Positions 25,859-33,053 of a stretch of 33,053 nt of DNA are shown here, in pieces. The stretch spans positions 1 to 33,053 of the forward strand of contig JABGRN010000068.1 in NCBI GenBank assembly GCA_018648265.1, written 5' to 3'. The notes under the pieces are model-generated. The model searched no databases, had not been told where the DNA came from, and saw nothing but the letters and a program-made list of their open reading frames with translations. Position numbers and translations under genes: made by a program. The stretch's first letter is position 1. Every line of letters begins with the position of its first letter. Origin of the DNA: Prolixibacteraceae bacterium (GTDB lineage Bacteria; Bacteroidota; Bacteroidia; Bacteroidales; Prolixibacteraceae).

Positions 25859-25886
25859 TTTTGTAATTTCAGCTCATATAATTTTG
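25859..25886 (+). promoter_or_regulatory. candidate promoter for HI0074/HI0073 pair
   Basis: TTTTG at 25859-25863 and an exact -7 TAATTTTG at 25879-25886, with a 15-nt spacer that is rather short. It lies 15 nt before the ATG of the HEPN-like gene. Confidence 0.45.
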
Positions 25887-25901
25887 TAATTTTTCCTTAG
25901 T

Positions 25902-26309
25902 ATGAATAATAAATCAATTCGATGGAAACAACGGTTTCAGAATTTTGAAAAAGCATTCCTCCAATTGGAAAGTGCTGTGGTCGAGCTACAAACTTTGTCT
26001 GATTTGGAAAAAGAAGGTTTGGTACAGCGGTTTGAATATACTTTTGAATTGGCATGGAAAACCATAAAGGATTATCTGGAAAGTCAAAATGTAGAAGTAA
26101 AATTTCCGAGAGAAGCGATAAAAAAAGGGTTTCAATATGAAATAATTGGAAATGGGGAAATCTGGATGGATATGCTTGAAAAAAGAAATTTGATGGCACA
26201 CACGTATGATGAGAAAGTTTTTTATGAGGCAATTCATCAGATTTCAACGGCGTATTTCCCGGAGATAAAAAGGGTTTTTATATTTTTTAAAGGTTTAAAT
26301 AAAGAGTAA
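25902..26309 (+). CDS. HI0074-like nucleotidyltransferase substrate-binding protein (HEPN fold)
   Basis: A 135-residue helical protein of the HI0074 (PF08780) group, a HEPN-superfamily member that pairs with a small nucleotidyltransferase. It keeps an RNLMAHTY segment near 105-112, the Rx4HxY pattern that in related HEPN toxins includes the RNase residues and the AMP-modified tyrosine. The FEYTFELAWKTIKDYLES helix near 43-60 is characteristic. Its stop codon overlaps the next start by one base (TAATG), indicating coupling. A toxin role is inferred from family. Confidence 0.85.
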   Translation: MNNKSIRWKQRFQNFEKAFLQLESAVVELQTLSDLEKEGLVQRFEYTFELAWKTIKDYLESQNVEVKFPREAIKKGFQYEIIGNGEIWMDMLEKRNLMAHTYDEKVFYEAIHQISTAYFPEIKRVFIFFKGLNKE

Positions 26310-26617
26310 TGTTTGGGATTGCACCAAAAAGTTATAAACTAATAATGTATGCAATTTCAGAATTTGAAGAAATTGAAAAAGCAAGTATTTATGGATCGCG
26401 GGCAATTGGGAACTTTAAACAGGGAAGTGACATAGATATTGTTTTATTTGGCAAAAAAATTACGCAGGAAATTGTGTTAAAATTGAAAGTAAAACTAGAA
26501 CACGATTTGCCGATTCCTTATTTTTTTGATTTAACCCACTACGAATCCATCTCTAATCTTGAATTAAAGAATCATATCGACTCCCACGGGAAAATATTTT
26601 ATCCATCGACAACCTGA
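26309..26617 (+). CDS. HI0073-like nucleotidyltransferase (MNT, likely antitoxin)
   Basis: Minimal nucleotidyltransferase of 102 residues. The signature IYGSRAIGNFKQGSDIDIVL near 27-46 has GSR and DxD at the expected distance. It is co-translated with the HEPN-like partner through a TAATG overlap. Family knowledge suggests it modifies or neutralises that partner. Gene order (HEPN first) is the reverse of the other pair near 20 kb. Confidence 0.87.
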   Translation: MFGIAPKSYKLIMYAISEFEEIEKASIYGSRAIGNFKQGSDIDIVLFGKKITQEIVLKLKVKLEHDLPIPYFFDLTHYESISNLELKNHIDSHGKIFYPSTT

Positions 26618-26655
26618 ATTCCTGGAGCATCATTTTCTCGGTTTCACATAAATGT

Positions 26656-26663
26656 TACATTTG
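26656..26663 (+). promoter_or_regulatory. candidate -7 box for the alpha/beta hydrolase
   Basis: TACATTTG is an exact TAnnTTTG match 26 nt upstream of the GTG start. No obvious TTTG at -33. Confidence 0.45.
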
Positions 26664-26689
26664 CACCGAATTTTTTATAAAAATTTGAG

Positions 26690-27580
26690 GTGAATATTAT
26701 TCAAGATAAAATAAAACCCCTTACAAAAGATAGTGTTTTTGTAACTTTTGTGAACGAAAAATACGGCAGCCACGAAAGAAATACTTTTGATATTTGGCTG
26801 GCAGATTCTGAAAATCCGACACCACTTGTTATTTACATTCACGGAGGTGGTTTTACAGGAGGCGATAAATCGAAATATTACGATTGCAAGGACTGGCCGC
26901 GGCTTTTGGAGGCGGGCATTTCTATAGCCACAATTAATTATCGGTTTTTGAACGAAGAACCGTATGGAATTCTTGCCAGTTTAATGGATTCAAAACGGTG
27001 TCTTCAGTACATCCGTTACAATGCTGAAAAGTATAATATTGATAAAAACAAGGTTGCCTGTTCCGGTGGTTCGGCAGGTGCCGGAACTTCTTTGTGGATT
27101 GCTTTTTCCGATGACATGGCTGACCCGTTAAACGAGGATCCAGTTTTACGTGAATCAACGCGGATTTCGTGTGCTGGTGCTTTTAACACACAATCGACAT
27201 ACGACATATTTCAATGGCAAAAAATTTTAGGAATTCCCGTCACAAATGGATCTGAGCAACAATTGTTAATTGCACGTGCTTTTGGTTTTAAGTCGGCAGA
27301 TGGAATTGATTTTGAACAAAAAACGGATATAAGAAAAGAACTTGATTTTTTAGGGAAAATGGACAAAAACGATCCGCCGATATTTGTTTTTAATAAACAA
27401 GAAGGTGGAATTCCAACAACTCAAGGAGAAATAAATCATCATCCCTTGCATGCAAAAGTTTTAAAAGAAAAAGCTGAAAAAGTCGGTTTGGAAGCTGTTG
27501 TTTATGCTCCTGGAATTGGAATTGAAGATCCTTCCGGCAGGGATTTCGTTGATTTCGTTTTAGATAAATTCAAAAATTAA
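26690..27580 (+). CDS. alpha/beta hydrolase (esterase/lipase-like)
   Basis: Hydrolase of 296 residues in the hormone-sensitive-lipase/BD-FAE group. The oxyanion block IYIHGGGFTGGDKS lies near 47-60 and the nucleophile elbow GGSAGAG near 125-131 gives the catalytic serine. A HHPLHAKVLKEK segment near 244-255 may supply the histidine. No signal peptide is evident, so it is probably cytosolic. The start is GTG: a TAA stop lies in frame four codons upstream and no ATG fits better. It converges on the next gene with a 4-nt overlap. Likely an ester of a carbohydrate or small molecule is cleaved, but the substrate is unknown. Confidence 0.82.
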   Translation: MNIIQDKIKPLTKDSVFVTFVNEKYGSHERNTFDIWLADSENPTPLVIYIHGGGFTGGDKSKYYDCKDWPRLLEAGISIATINYRFLNEEPYGILASLMDSKRCLQYIRYNAEKYNIDKNKVACSGGSAGAGTSLWIAFSDDMADPLNEDPVLRESTRISCAGAFNTQSTYDIFQWQKILGIPVTNGSEQQLLIARAFGFKSADGIDFEQKTDIRKELDFLGKMDKNDPPIFVFNKQEGGIPTTQGEINHHPLHAKVLKEKAEKVGLEAVVYAPGIGIEDPSGRDFVDFVLDKFKN

Positions 27581-28107
27581 ACTTGTGCGCTTAACCTGTT
27601 TTGATAAAACCGAAACAATACCCGTTCCAGCTTTTTATTAAAATTCGATTTGTTAAAAGCATCGTTAAAAGGGGCATGAACAGGCCGTGTACGATATCCC
27701 GGATCGCGCAAAGTTTCAGGATTGTCTTTTATTCCCGAAAATGAACGTTTAATTTGCGGTAAGTTTTCTTCGGTATAAAACCGGAAATTGCCATTAACAC
27801 TGGCACCTGAATAAACGACATCTTCCCGACCATTTGTCCATTTATAATTTTTGGGAAAACAAAACCCATTTATTGTCACTTTTATTTTAAAATCATGAGG
27901 TTCTGAATTTCTTACCTTTCTCAATTTATATTTTCTAAAGGACTGTTCAATAATCTTCAATGTCGGTTCTTTACAAGTATGACGAGGTGTGGATACAAAA
28001 TCCCCTCTTTCGTGTTTGTAATTTTCATTCACTTCAACTACAACATTTTGTGCTGCGCTAATTAACTCATTTCGTTTGGTTACTCGTTTCGATTGAAATA
28101 ATGGCAT
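27577..28107 (-). CDS. hypothetical protein
   Basis: A 176-residue basic protein that I do not recognise. It has no signal peptide or membrane segment. A middle part with alternating strands (DFKIKVTINGFCFPKNYKW) and aromatic residues suggests a small beta-rich domain, and the C-terminus is rich in Arg, Lys and Phe. Its 3' end overlaps the hydrolase gene by 4 nt on the opposite strand. It lies at the downstream end of a run of four minus-strand genes of unknown role. Confidence 0.65.
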   Translation of the reverse strand: MPLFQSKRVTKRNELISAAQNVVVEVNENYKHERGDFVSTPRHTCKEPTLKIIEQSFRKYKLRKVRNSEPHDFKIKVTINGFCFPKNYKWTNGREDVVYSGASVNGNFRFYTEENLPQIKRSFSGIKDNPETLRDPGYRTRPVHAPFNDAFNKSNFNKKLERVLFRFYQNRLSAQV

Positions 28108-28201
28108 TTTGATTTGCTGTTAATTTGATCTGTTTTATAAAATAAAAGATCAATATTTAATGTAAAGTTACGTAGGTTGAAAAAATTGGTTTCAATAATT
28201 C

Positions 28202-28747
28202 TTATTCTTGTAAAATATCGAAATTTAAACTTTCAATCCAACTGGCACTACAATTTGTATTCTCACAATAGATTTCAGGAGGGGAGTTAATTGTGCCGCA
28301 TTTAGCACATTGAATTCCGCCGGAAACAAATGTTCCGGTTTCCATGAGTTCAGCATAAATTGATGATAATTTTACTATTACGGTTTCTGTATCATTTTTC
28401 ATTTCTTTTAGTAAACTATTAAAATGTTGAACCGATTTAAGGTAATTAGTTGAATTCAAAAGATGAGGTTCGGAAAGTTTTCTCCAGGTAAATAACAAAA
28501 CGCCAAAGTTTGAAAACATCGATAAATCTTCCTGTTTTTTGAAGCTCAAACGAAAAATAGTTTGGTTCAAATCATCAATTATTTTATTGCACATTTTTGA
28601 GTCTCGTATTTTATAAGCACCCTGCAAGCGTTTAATTTTATTTTTTGCCAACTCCTGGCAATTTGAATCAACTAAATACCCAAATTGATCAAATAGTTTT
28701 TTGTATTTGTTTATTAAGATTAAGCTTTTTTGAAGGACGTCTTTCAT
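28202..28747 (-). CDS. hypothetical helical protein with C-terminal zinc ribbon
   Basis: A 181-residue protein. About 135 residues of predicted helix, rich in Lys and Leu, are followed by a treble of cysteine pairs in IQCAKCGTINSPPEIYC and ENTNCSASW, which looks like a rubredoxin-type zinc ribbon (CxxC ... CxxxxC). Zinc ribbons of this kind bind nucleic acid or other proteins. No function is assigned. The neighbouring minus-strand genes are similarly orphan. Confidence 0.68.
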   Translation of the reverse strand: MKDVLQKSLILINKYKKLFDQFGYLVDSNCQELAKNKIKRLQGAYKIRDSKMCNKIIDDLNQTIFRLSFKKQEDLSMFSNFGVLLFTWRKLSEPHLLNSTNYLKSVQHFNSLLKEMKNDTETVIVKLSSIYAELMETGTFVSGGIQCAKCGTINSPPEIYCENTNCSASWIESLNFDILQE

Positions 28748-28780
28748 AATTTTAAGGCGAATTGAGTTGTGAAAAATAAA

Positions 28781-29470
28781 TTAACCACTTTTAGAATTAT
28801 TAATTAATTCGATGGCCTTATTTAAATAGTCTTCCTCTACTTTTGATATTGGAAGTTTGAAAATGCTGGAATGCCAAATTCTGTTTTCAATCCAAAAACG
28901 ATAGATAAATTCTTCGAAAGATGGGGCACAAATTACTATATCTTCCAATATTTTTTCAAGAGAAGGTCCACTAAAATAATTGTAATCGATTACATATCTT
29001 GAGGTTGCAACTGAATGATTTCCTTCTTTATCGATGTATAAATACCAGAGCATTGCATCTTGTTCATCGTTCATAAACCGGATAAAATATCCTCCGTCAT
29101 TGCCCGGACTTTTTGTTATTTTTTCCGGAAGTTCAAAGTAACAATTGGTGCTTGAAATCATGTGGTTTTGATAAAGAGGTGAACCCATAAAATTCAGAAA
29201 AGATTTTGGTAGTTCAATGCCCAAATTTTCAGCCGATTTGCAAATATTTGAAAAATTATTGCTTAGGTCTTCCATCATCACAAACTTTTCCCATTCCCCT
29301 GATAATTCTGGTAACCATTGAAATTCCCCTTTTAAAATTTGGGGATCAATTGGCGGTAAAAGCTCAAAAGGAAGAAACCCATAAGTCACCAAAATGTCCC
29401 ATTGTTCGCCATAACCAATTGTGTACCAACCATGTGGGAAAGGGTATTTGATTGATGGTTTTTTTTGCAT
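28781..29470 (-). CDS. hypothetical protein, possibly SUKH (SMI1/KNR4)-like
   Basis: A 229-residue acidic protein. The central segment LGIELPKSFLNFM followed later by YFIRFMNDEQDAMLWYLYID resembles the SMI1/KNR4 (SUKH) pattern, in which an LG..LP..F motif precedes a strand-rich domain. SUKH proteins often serve as immunity proteins to contact-dependent toxins. The match is by eye only. The N-terminus (PHGWYTIGYGEQWD) is not typical. It is 23 nt downstream of another unknown gene, so the pair is probably co-transcribed. Confidence 0.55.
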   Translation of the reverse strand: MQKKPSIKYPFPHGWYTIGYGEQWDILVTYGFLPFELLPPIDPQILKGEFQWLPELSGEWEKFVMMEDLSNNFSNICKSAENLGIELPKSFLNFMGSPLYQNHMISSTNCYFELPEKITKSPGNDGGYFIRFMNDEQDAMLWYLYIDKEGNHSVATSRYVIDYNYFSGPSLEKILEDIVICAPSFEEFIYRFWIENRIWHSSIFKLPISKVEEDYLNKAIELINNSKSG

Positions 29471-29493
29471 GGTTTTTCAATATTTGATTTTCA

Positions 29494-29922
29494 TTACTTT
29501 TTAATATACAAGAATGATTTTTTAGTAAGTAAATGATGAATGCAGTTACGAAGGTGTTTTTGTCGTTGTTTATAGTCGAGTTTAATTAAGGTTTCAGCAT
29601 AATTACATACTCCTTTCACCAGGTCGGGTTCGAAGTAAATTGTCCATCCCACATAAGTGGCTCCCCATTTTTGTGGCAAAACTGAAAATACTTCCCAACT
29701 GGCACCAACTTTCCAAATATCGGTTTCCGGTTGGCTACGGAGTTGACCGGTAAATCCTGAGGAATTTAAATCTTTTAAGGTAATCCAAACACCCCAATCT
29801 TCAATTTTTATTAAACTTATTTTTGAATGAATATATAATTCCCGTTCACGATAAATGCAATGTTTACCCTGAAAACTTTTTATCCTGAGTTTTATTTCAG
29901 AAGTGATGCTCTCTTTTTTCAT
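29494..29922 (-). CDS. hypothetical protein
   Basis: A 142-residue protein I do not recognise. It has a mixed-strand body with WGVWITLKDLNSSGFTG and a conserved-looking VGWTIYFEPDLV, then a basic helical C-terminus (LDYKQRQKHLRNCIHHLL). No membrane segment or signal peptide. It is the first gene of a probable two-gene unit with the SUKH-like gene. It could be an accessory or immunity-type protein. Confidence 0.62.
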   Translation of the reverse strand: MKKESITSEIKLRIKSFQGKHCIYRERELYIHSKISLIKIEDWGVWITLKDLNSSGFTGQLRSQPETDIWKVGASWEVFSVLPQKWGATYVGWTIYFEPDLVKGVCNYAETLIKLDYKQRQKHLRNCIHHLLTKKSFLYIKK

Positions 29923-30020
29923 TAAAGTAAGATCGCTTTTTAAATTGTTTCAACTAAATTAGTGAAAATTATAATGTGTTCATTATCAATTGTGTTGTTT
30001 GTGTTTAAAAAATAAATAAG

Positions 30021-30437
30021 ATGAACAAAAATTGTAAAATATACCTTGATATTGACGGTGTCCTTTTAATGAAAGATGGAAGTATTCCAGATTTTGCTGT
30101 TGAATTAATCTCATTTTTAAAGGAAAATTTTGAATGCTATTGGTTGACAACACATTGCAGGGGAGGCGAGAACAAAGCAGTTCAATATCTCTCAAAGTAT
30201 TATCCCACTGAAATAATAGAAAAACTCAAAACTATTTCACCGGCATATTGGAACGATTTAAAAACAGAAGTTATTGATTTTGATTCAATGTTTTTTTGGC
30301 TAGATGATTATGCAATGGAAGCTGAAAAAAAAGTATTGAACAGTTACAATAAATTGAATAGCCTTATTTTGGTAAATCTGAAGAATAGTAATGAATTGAA
30401 AGCGGTTTTAGATAAAATAAAAAGAGCCAATCCGTAA
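30021..30437 (+). CDS. HAD-like hydrolase (small)
   Basis: A 138-residue protein with the HAD fold signature. Motif I is LDIDGVL near 9-15 (nucleophile D and acid D), motif II is the threonine in WLTTHC near 41-46, and the last motif is WLDDYAM near 93-99. The short length, without a cap domain, fits C0-type HADs. A role as phosphatase is likely; the substrate is unknown. Its 3' end overlaps a terminator that serves the convergent gene downstream. Confidence 0.82.
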   Translation: MNKNCKIYLDIDGVLLMKDGSIPDFAVELISFLKENFECYWLTTHCRGGENKAVQYLSKYYPTEIIEKLKTISPAYWNDLKTEVIDFDSMFFWLDDYAMEAEKKVLNSYNKLNSLILVNLKNSNELKAVLDKIKRANP

Positions 30438-30451
30438 TTTCAGATTGGCCC
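30424..30451 (-). terminator. rho-independent terminator of the exported-protein gene
   Basis: On the minus strand a stem of about ten pairs (core GCCAATC/GATTGGC, 10-nt loop, one G-U pair) is followed by TTTTTATTTTATC. It sits about 35 nt past the stop codon of the minus-strand gene and overlaps the last codons of the plus-strand HAD gene. Confidence 0.75.
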
Positions 30452-30485
30452 TTAGAATTCAGTTAGTGTCTTAAAATTAGTAACT

Positions 30486-31373
30486 CTATTTTGTTAACCC
30501 TTCCATTGTATCTTTTATATCGCCCGGCGTACTCATTATTTTCATAAAAGTTCCCATGGTTAATTCCGGCCAACTCAATGCAAGGCGGTATTTGCCCGGC
30601 AAAATGGTTGCTGTATTTCCTTGCAAAATTAATTCGTACGGCATTGCAGCAATATTTTCTTCACCAATAATTGGCAGGAATTTCGGCTCGCCATCATCAG
30701 GATTTAAAAGACCAACACCAAAAACAGCCACCTTTTTATCCGGATAAATTAATTCATAAACTTTCTGAGTATTGCCTTTTCCACTGGCTAAATTTTTCTG
30801 AATGACTTTTAAACCATCTTCAAAAGAATCGAACTTATTTAATTCCTCGGCATCTTTAAAATAAGGCATCATAACTTTATAATGATATTTTTGGAGTTTT
30901 TCCTTATCGAGTTTTCCACCAAAAGGAGTGAATTCTGAACCTACATTTTTCATTGCAGTTTTAGCATCATTCGAAATTTTTGCAAGCTCTTTTTCGTGCT
31001 TCTCAACTCCATCAATAAAATATGCATAAAATAAATACATCGGATTAATCATGCTTATTTTTACTGAATTCCCCTCTTTTTGAAAACCAACTTTTAATGC
31101 CGCAGCAAGTGATCCACGATCGGAAAAATCCAATGCAATTTTTTCTAATTCGCTGTGTGTGTAACAAACGACCGCAAGGTTTTTAGTGTTGCCAGGTTGG
31201 TATTCTCCAATCACTTTAAAACCCGAATTTTGAAGGGCTGTTTTAACTTCGGCCATTGCATCGTTAATACTTTCTGATGATGTGCCAATTTGAAAATAAG
31301 CAGATTGTTCCTGCGAAAAGACATTAATTTGGGAAAATAATACAATCGATAAAATAAGAAGTAGCTGTTTCAT
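30486..31373 (-). CDS. exported protein, possibly DUF302-like
   Basis: A secreted or periplasmic protein of about 295 residues. The chosen start MKQLLLILSIVLFSQINVFS gives a clean signal peptide. The first ~120 mature residues (SESINDAMAEVKTALQNSGF, then VIGEYQPGN and NLAVVCYTHSELEKIA) resemble the DUF302 fold. The remainder has no known domain and repeats strand-loop patterns up to GKYRLALSWPELTMG. An ATG eight codons earlier is rejected because the -7 box TAACTTTG overlaps it. A well-placed terminator follows, so it is probably monocistronic. Function unknown. Confidence 0.72.
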   Translation of the reverse strand: MKQLLLILSIVLFSQINVFSQEQSAYFQIGTSSESINDAMAEVKTALQNSGFKVIGEYQPGNTKNLAVVCYTHSELEKIALDFSDRGSLAAALKVGFQKEGNSVKISMINPMYLFYAYFIDGVEKHEKELAKISNDAKTAMKNVGSEFTPFGGKLDKEKLQKYHYKVMMPYFKDAEELNKFDSFEDGLKVIQKNLASGKGNTQKVYELIYPDKKVAVFGVGLLNPDDGEPKFLPIIGEENIAAMPYELILQGNTATILPGKYRLALSWPELTMGTFMKIMSTPGDIKDTMEGLTK

Positions 31374-31394
31374 TTTAATTATTTTTATTTGCTT

Positions 31395-31402
31395 CAAAGT
31401 TA
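31395..31402 (-). promoter_or_regulatory. -7 box deciding the start of the exported-protein gene
   Basis: TAACTTTG on the minus strand, 21 nt upstream of the ATG at 31373. The upstream in-frame ATG (31397) overlaps this box, so it cannot be on the transcript. This supports the downstream start. Confidence 0.55.
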
Positions 31403-31462
31403 ATTCTAAACGTTTGAATTGATAAAATGATATTTGTGATAGTTATCATATTCGCAACATTA

Positions 31463-31491
31463 ATAAATATTCATCAAACTTGAATATTTAT
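31463..31491. promoter_or_regulatory. perfect 11-bp inverted repeat between divergent genes
   Basis: ATAAATATTCA, 7-nt loop, TGAATATTTAT. It lies between the exported-protein and aspartate kinase genes, 85 nt before the kinase start. A smaller palindrome TGATA-GT-TATCA is at 31437-31448. Operator or cruciform role is inferred. Confidence 0.5.
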
Positions 31492-31532
31492 ACAAAATGA
31501 TGTGAGTTTTTTAATATCACACAAAAAATATT

Positions 31533-31540
31533 CATCTTTG
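31533..31540 (+). promoter_or_regulatory. candidate -7 box for aspartate kinase
   Basis: CATCTTTG matches TAnnTTTG at all but the first base. It would start transcription roughly 30 nt before the ATG. No clear -33 element. Confidence 0.35.
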
Positions 31541-31575
31541 CACACTTCAGTTTAATTTGATTAATATTTGTTAGA

Positions 31576-32892
31576 ATGAAAGTTTTAAAATTCGGAGGAA
31601 CGTCGGTTGGCTCGCCGGAAACGATGCGTGCAGTTATGGATTTAATTACCAACGGAGAACAAAAGATTGTCGTGCTTTCTGCAATGTCGGGTACTACAAA
31701 TTCGCTGGTAGAAATTGTAGATTATTTGTATAAAAAGAACAAAGACGCGGCTAATATATTTATTGGAAAGTTAGAAGCAAAATACAAAAAGGTAGTATCT
31801 GAACTTTTTACTTCTGATGAAAATAAAAAGAAGGGTTTAGAAGTTGTAAAAGAGAGTTTCAATATTATTAAATCTTTTACATCGGGTAAGTTTGACCAAA
31901 TTGGCGAGAATACAATTTTGGCGCAAGGGGAACTAATTTCAACACAATTAGTAGCGTTGTTAATGAATGAAAATGGGTACCGTGCAAAACTTTTGCCAGC
32001 CCTCGATTTTATGAAAATTGATGAAGACAAAGCTGCCGATTTACAACATATCAGGAAAAATATAAAACCTGTTTTAGATGAAATTGGTGAAGCCGATTAT
32101 TATATTACCCAAGGGTTTATTTGCAAAAATTCGGATAACGAAATCGACAATTTGCAACGTGGCGGGAGTGATTACACGGCATCTTTAATTGGTGCAGCCA
32201 TAAAATCTGAGGAAATTCAAATTTGGACAGATATTGACGGATTTCATAATAACGACCCTCGTTTTGTGGAGGGAACAAAAAAAATCAATCAACTTTCTTT
32301 TAATGAGGCGGCCGAGTTAGCGTACTTTGGAGCTAAGATTTTGCATCCGCAAACCGTACTTCCGGCGCGTGTTGAAAATATACCTGTTCGGTTAAAAAAC
32401 ACAATGAATCCAAAAGATAGTGGAACACTAATTACCGCCGAATCGGATGGAAAAGGAATAAAAGCCGTTGCGGCAAAAGATGGAATTACAGCCATTAAAA
32501 TTCGTTCTGGCAGAATGTTAAATGCCTACGGTTTTCTTAAAAATATTTTTGCTGTTTTTGAAACTTTTAAAACTCCGATCGATATGATTTCAACCTCGGA
32601 GGTTGCCGTTTCAATTACCATCGATAATACACAAAATCTGGATGAAATTAAAGATGAGCTGGATAAATTTGGAACCGTTGAAATTGATTCAAATATGTCG
32701 ATTGTTTGTATTGTTGGAGATATTATTGAAGAAGAAAAAGGATTTGCCTCAAAGGTCTTTGGAGCTCTCGACGGAATTCCAATTCGGATGATTTCTTATG
32801 GTGGAAGCAAATTTAATATTTCTGTTTTGGTGCCAAAAAAACATAAAAAAGATACTTTGCAGGCATTGAGTAAAAATCTGCTAAATAACTAA
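31576..32892 (+). CDS. lysC: aspartate kinase (monofunctional)
   Basis: Phosphorylates aspartate to aspartyl phosphate, the first step toward lysine, threonine and methionine. The N-terminal kinase domain has KFGGTSVGSPE at 5-15, then QGELIST and RGGSDYTASLIGAA with the catalytic pocket. TDIDGFHNNDPR and GAKILHPQTVLPA complete the domain by about residue 260. Two ACT domains follow (from about 290), which usually bind a feedback amino acid. The 438-residue length has no fused homoserine dehydrogenase. It lacks partner genes of the pathway nearby. The symbol lysC is chosen by function; thrA-type naming could also be used for other paralogues. Confidence 0.93.
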   Translation: MKVLKFGGTSVGSPETMRAVMDLITNGEQKIVVLSAMSGTTNSLVEIVDYLYKKNKDAANIFIGKLEAKYKKVVSELFTSDENKKKGLEVVKESFNIIKSFTSGKFDQIGENTILAQGELISTQLVALLMNENGYRAKLLPALDFMKIDEDKAADLQHIRKNIKPVLDEIGEADYYITQGFICKNSDNEIDNLQRGGSDYTASLIGAAIKSEEIQIWTDIDGFHNNDPRFVEGTKKINQLSFNEAAELAYFGAKILHPQTVLPARVENIPVRLKNTMNPKDSGTLITAESDGKGIKAVAAKDGITAIKIRSGRMLNAYGFLKNIFAVFETFKTPIDMISTSEVAVSITIDNTQNLDEIKDELDKFGTVEIDSNMSIVCIVGDIIEEEKGFASKVFGALDGIPIRMISYGGSKFNISVLVPKKHKKDTLQALSKNLLNN

Positions 32893-32947
32893 TAAATGTT
32901 ATTTCGAGAGTTCACATAAATTTATTAGGCATAATGAAAAAGAACTG

Positions 32948-33008
32948 TTGAGATGCCGAAATGAATTCTGCATGACGTTCTAATCAGCGTTGTTTATTAG
33001 AACGTCAT
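32948..33008. repeat. REP-like element with 13-bp inverted repeat
   Basis: The segment 32948-32977 matches the right arm of the repeat at 16033-16062 at 26 of 30 positions. It leads into a perfect 13-bp inverted repeat, ATGACGTTCTAAT (32972-32984) and ATTAGAACGTCAT (32996-33008). It lies just after the aspartate kinase gene and the window edge cuts off what follows. Confidence 0.75.
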
Positions 33009-33053
33009 CCTGAAGCACGGAATATATGTATAATTCATAATAGAATGACATAA

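Overview
This AT-rich window looks like chromosome from a member of the Bacteroidota, probably the Bacteroidales/Marinilabiliales side. The reasons are an adjacent parE–parC pair, a membrane-anchored MutS relative after obg, few clear Shine-Dalgarno sites, several TAnnTTTG -7 boxes, a fused alpha/beta E1 dehydrogenase, and four-helix-bundle (bS23/IVP-like) and HEPN/MNT genes. The phylum call is inference from gene content and promoter style. No rRNA, tRNA, CRISPR array or transposase was seen.

Layout. (1) 1-13.8 kb, plus strand, mostly housekeeping: obg, a PAP2 phosphatase and a membrane MutS-family ATPase joined by exact stop/start junctions; topoisomerase IV parE and parC; shikimate kinase; a TPP-dependent acetolactate-synthase-like enzyme; a DEDDh exonuclease; and a PIF1/RecD-like helicase with HRDC and HTH tails. 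(2) 13.8-19.7 kb, minus strand: an inositol-monophosphatase-like enzyme, then a likely sugar-phosphate group of a SorE-like zinc dehydrogenase, a class II aldolase/SDR fusion and a PHP-domain protein. (3) 19.8-20.5 kb: an MNT/HEPN toxin-antitoxin pair bracketed by 46-nt near-identical direct repeats. (4) 20.7-25.8 kb: a 2-oxoacid dehydrogenase operon in the order E2, bS23-like four-helix protein, fused E1, facing a divergent GntR/UTRA regulator. Two TTGTA-N2-TACAA palindromes lie between regulator and operon. (5) 25.9-26.6 kb: a second HEPN/MNT pair of the HI0074/HI0073 type. (6) 26.7-31.4 kb, accessory: an alpha/beta hydrolase, four poorly recognised small proteins (one zinc ribbon, one possibly SUKH-like), a HAD-like protein and an exported protein. 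(7) 31.6-32.9 kb: aspartate kinase, followed by a palindromic repeat that also occurs near 16.0 kb.

The most distinctive signals are mostly between genes. They are heptamer arrays (TTTRAAC type) on both sides of the bS23-like gene and upstream of aroK; a strict 7/6-spaced ACTG array upstream of aroK; the direct repeats around the first toxin-antitoxin pair; the GntR palindromes; REP-like palindromes; and three stacked hairpins after the E1 gene. The topoisomerase ParC also ends in a sliding-clamp-like QMSLF tail.
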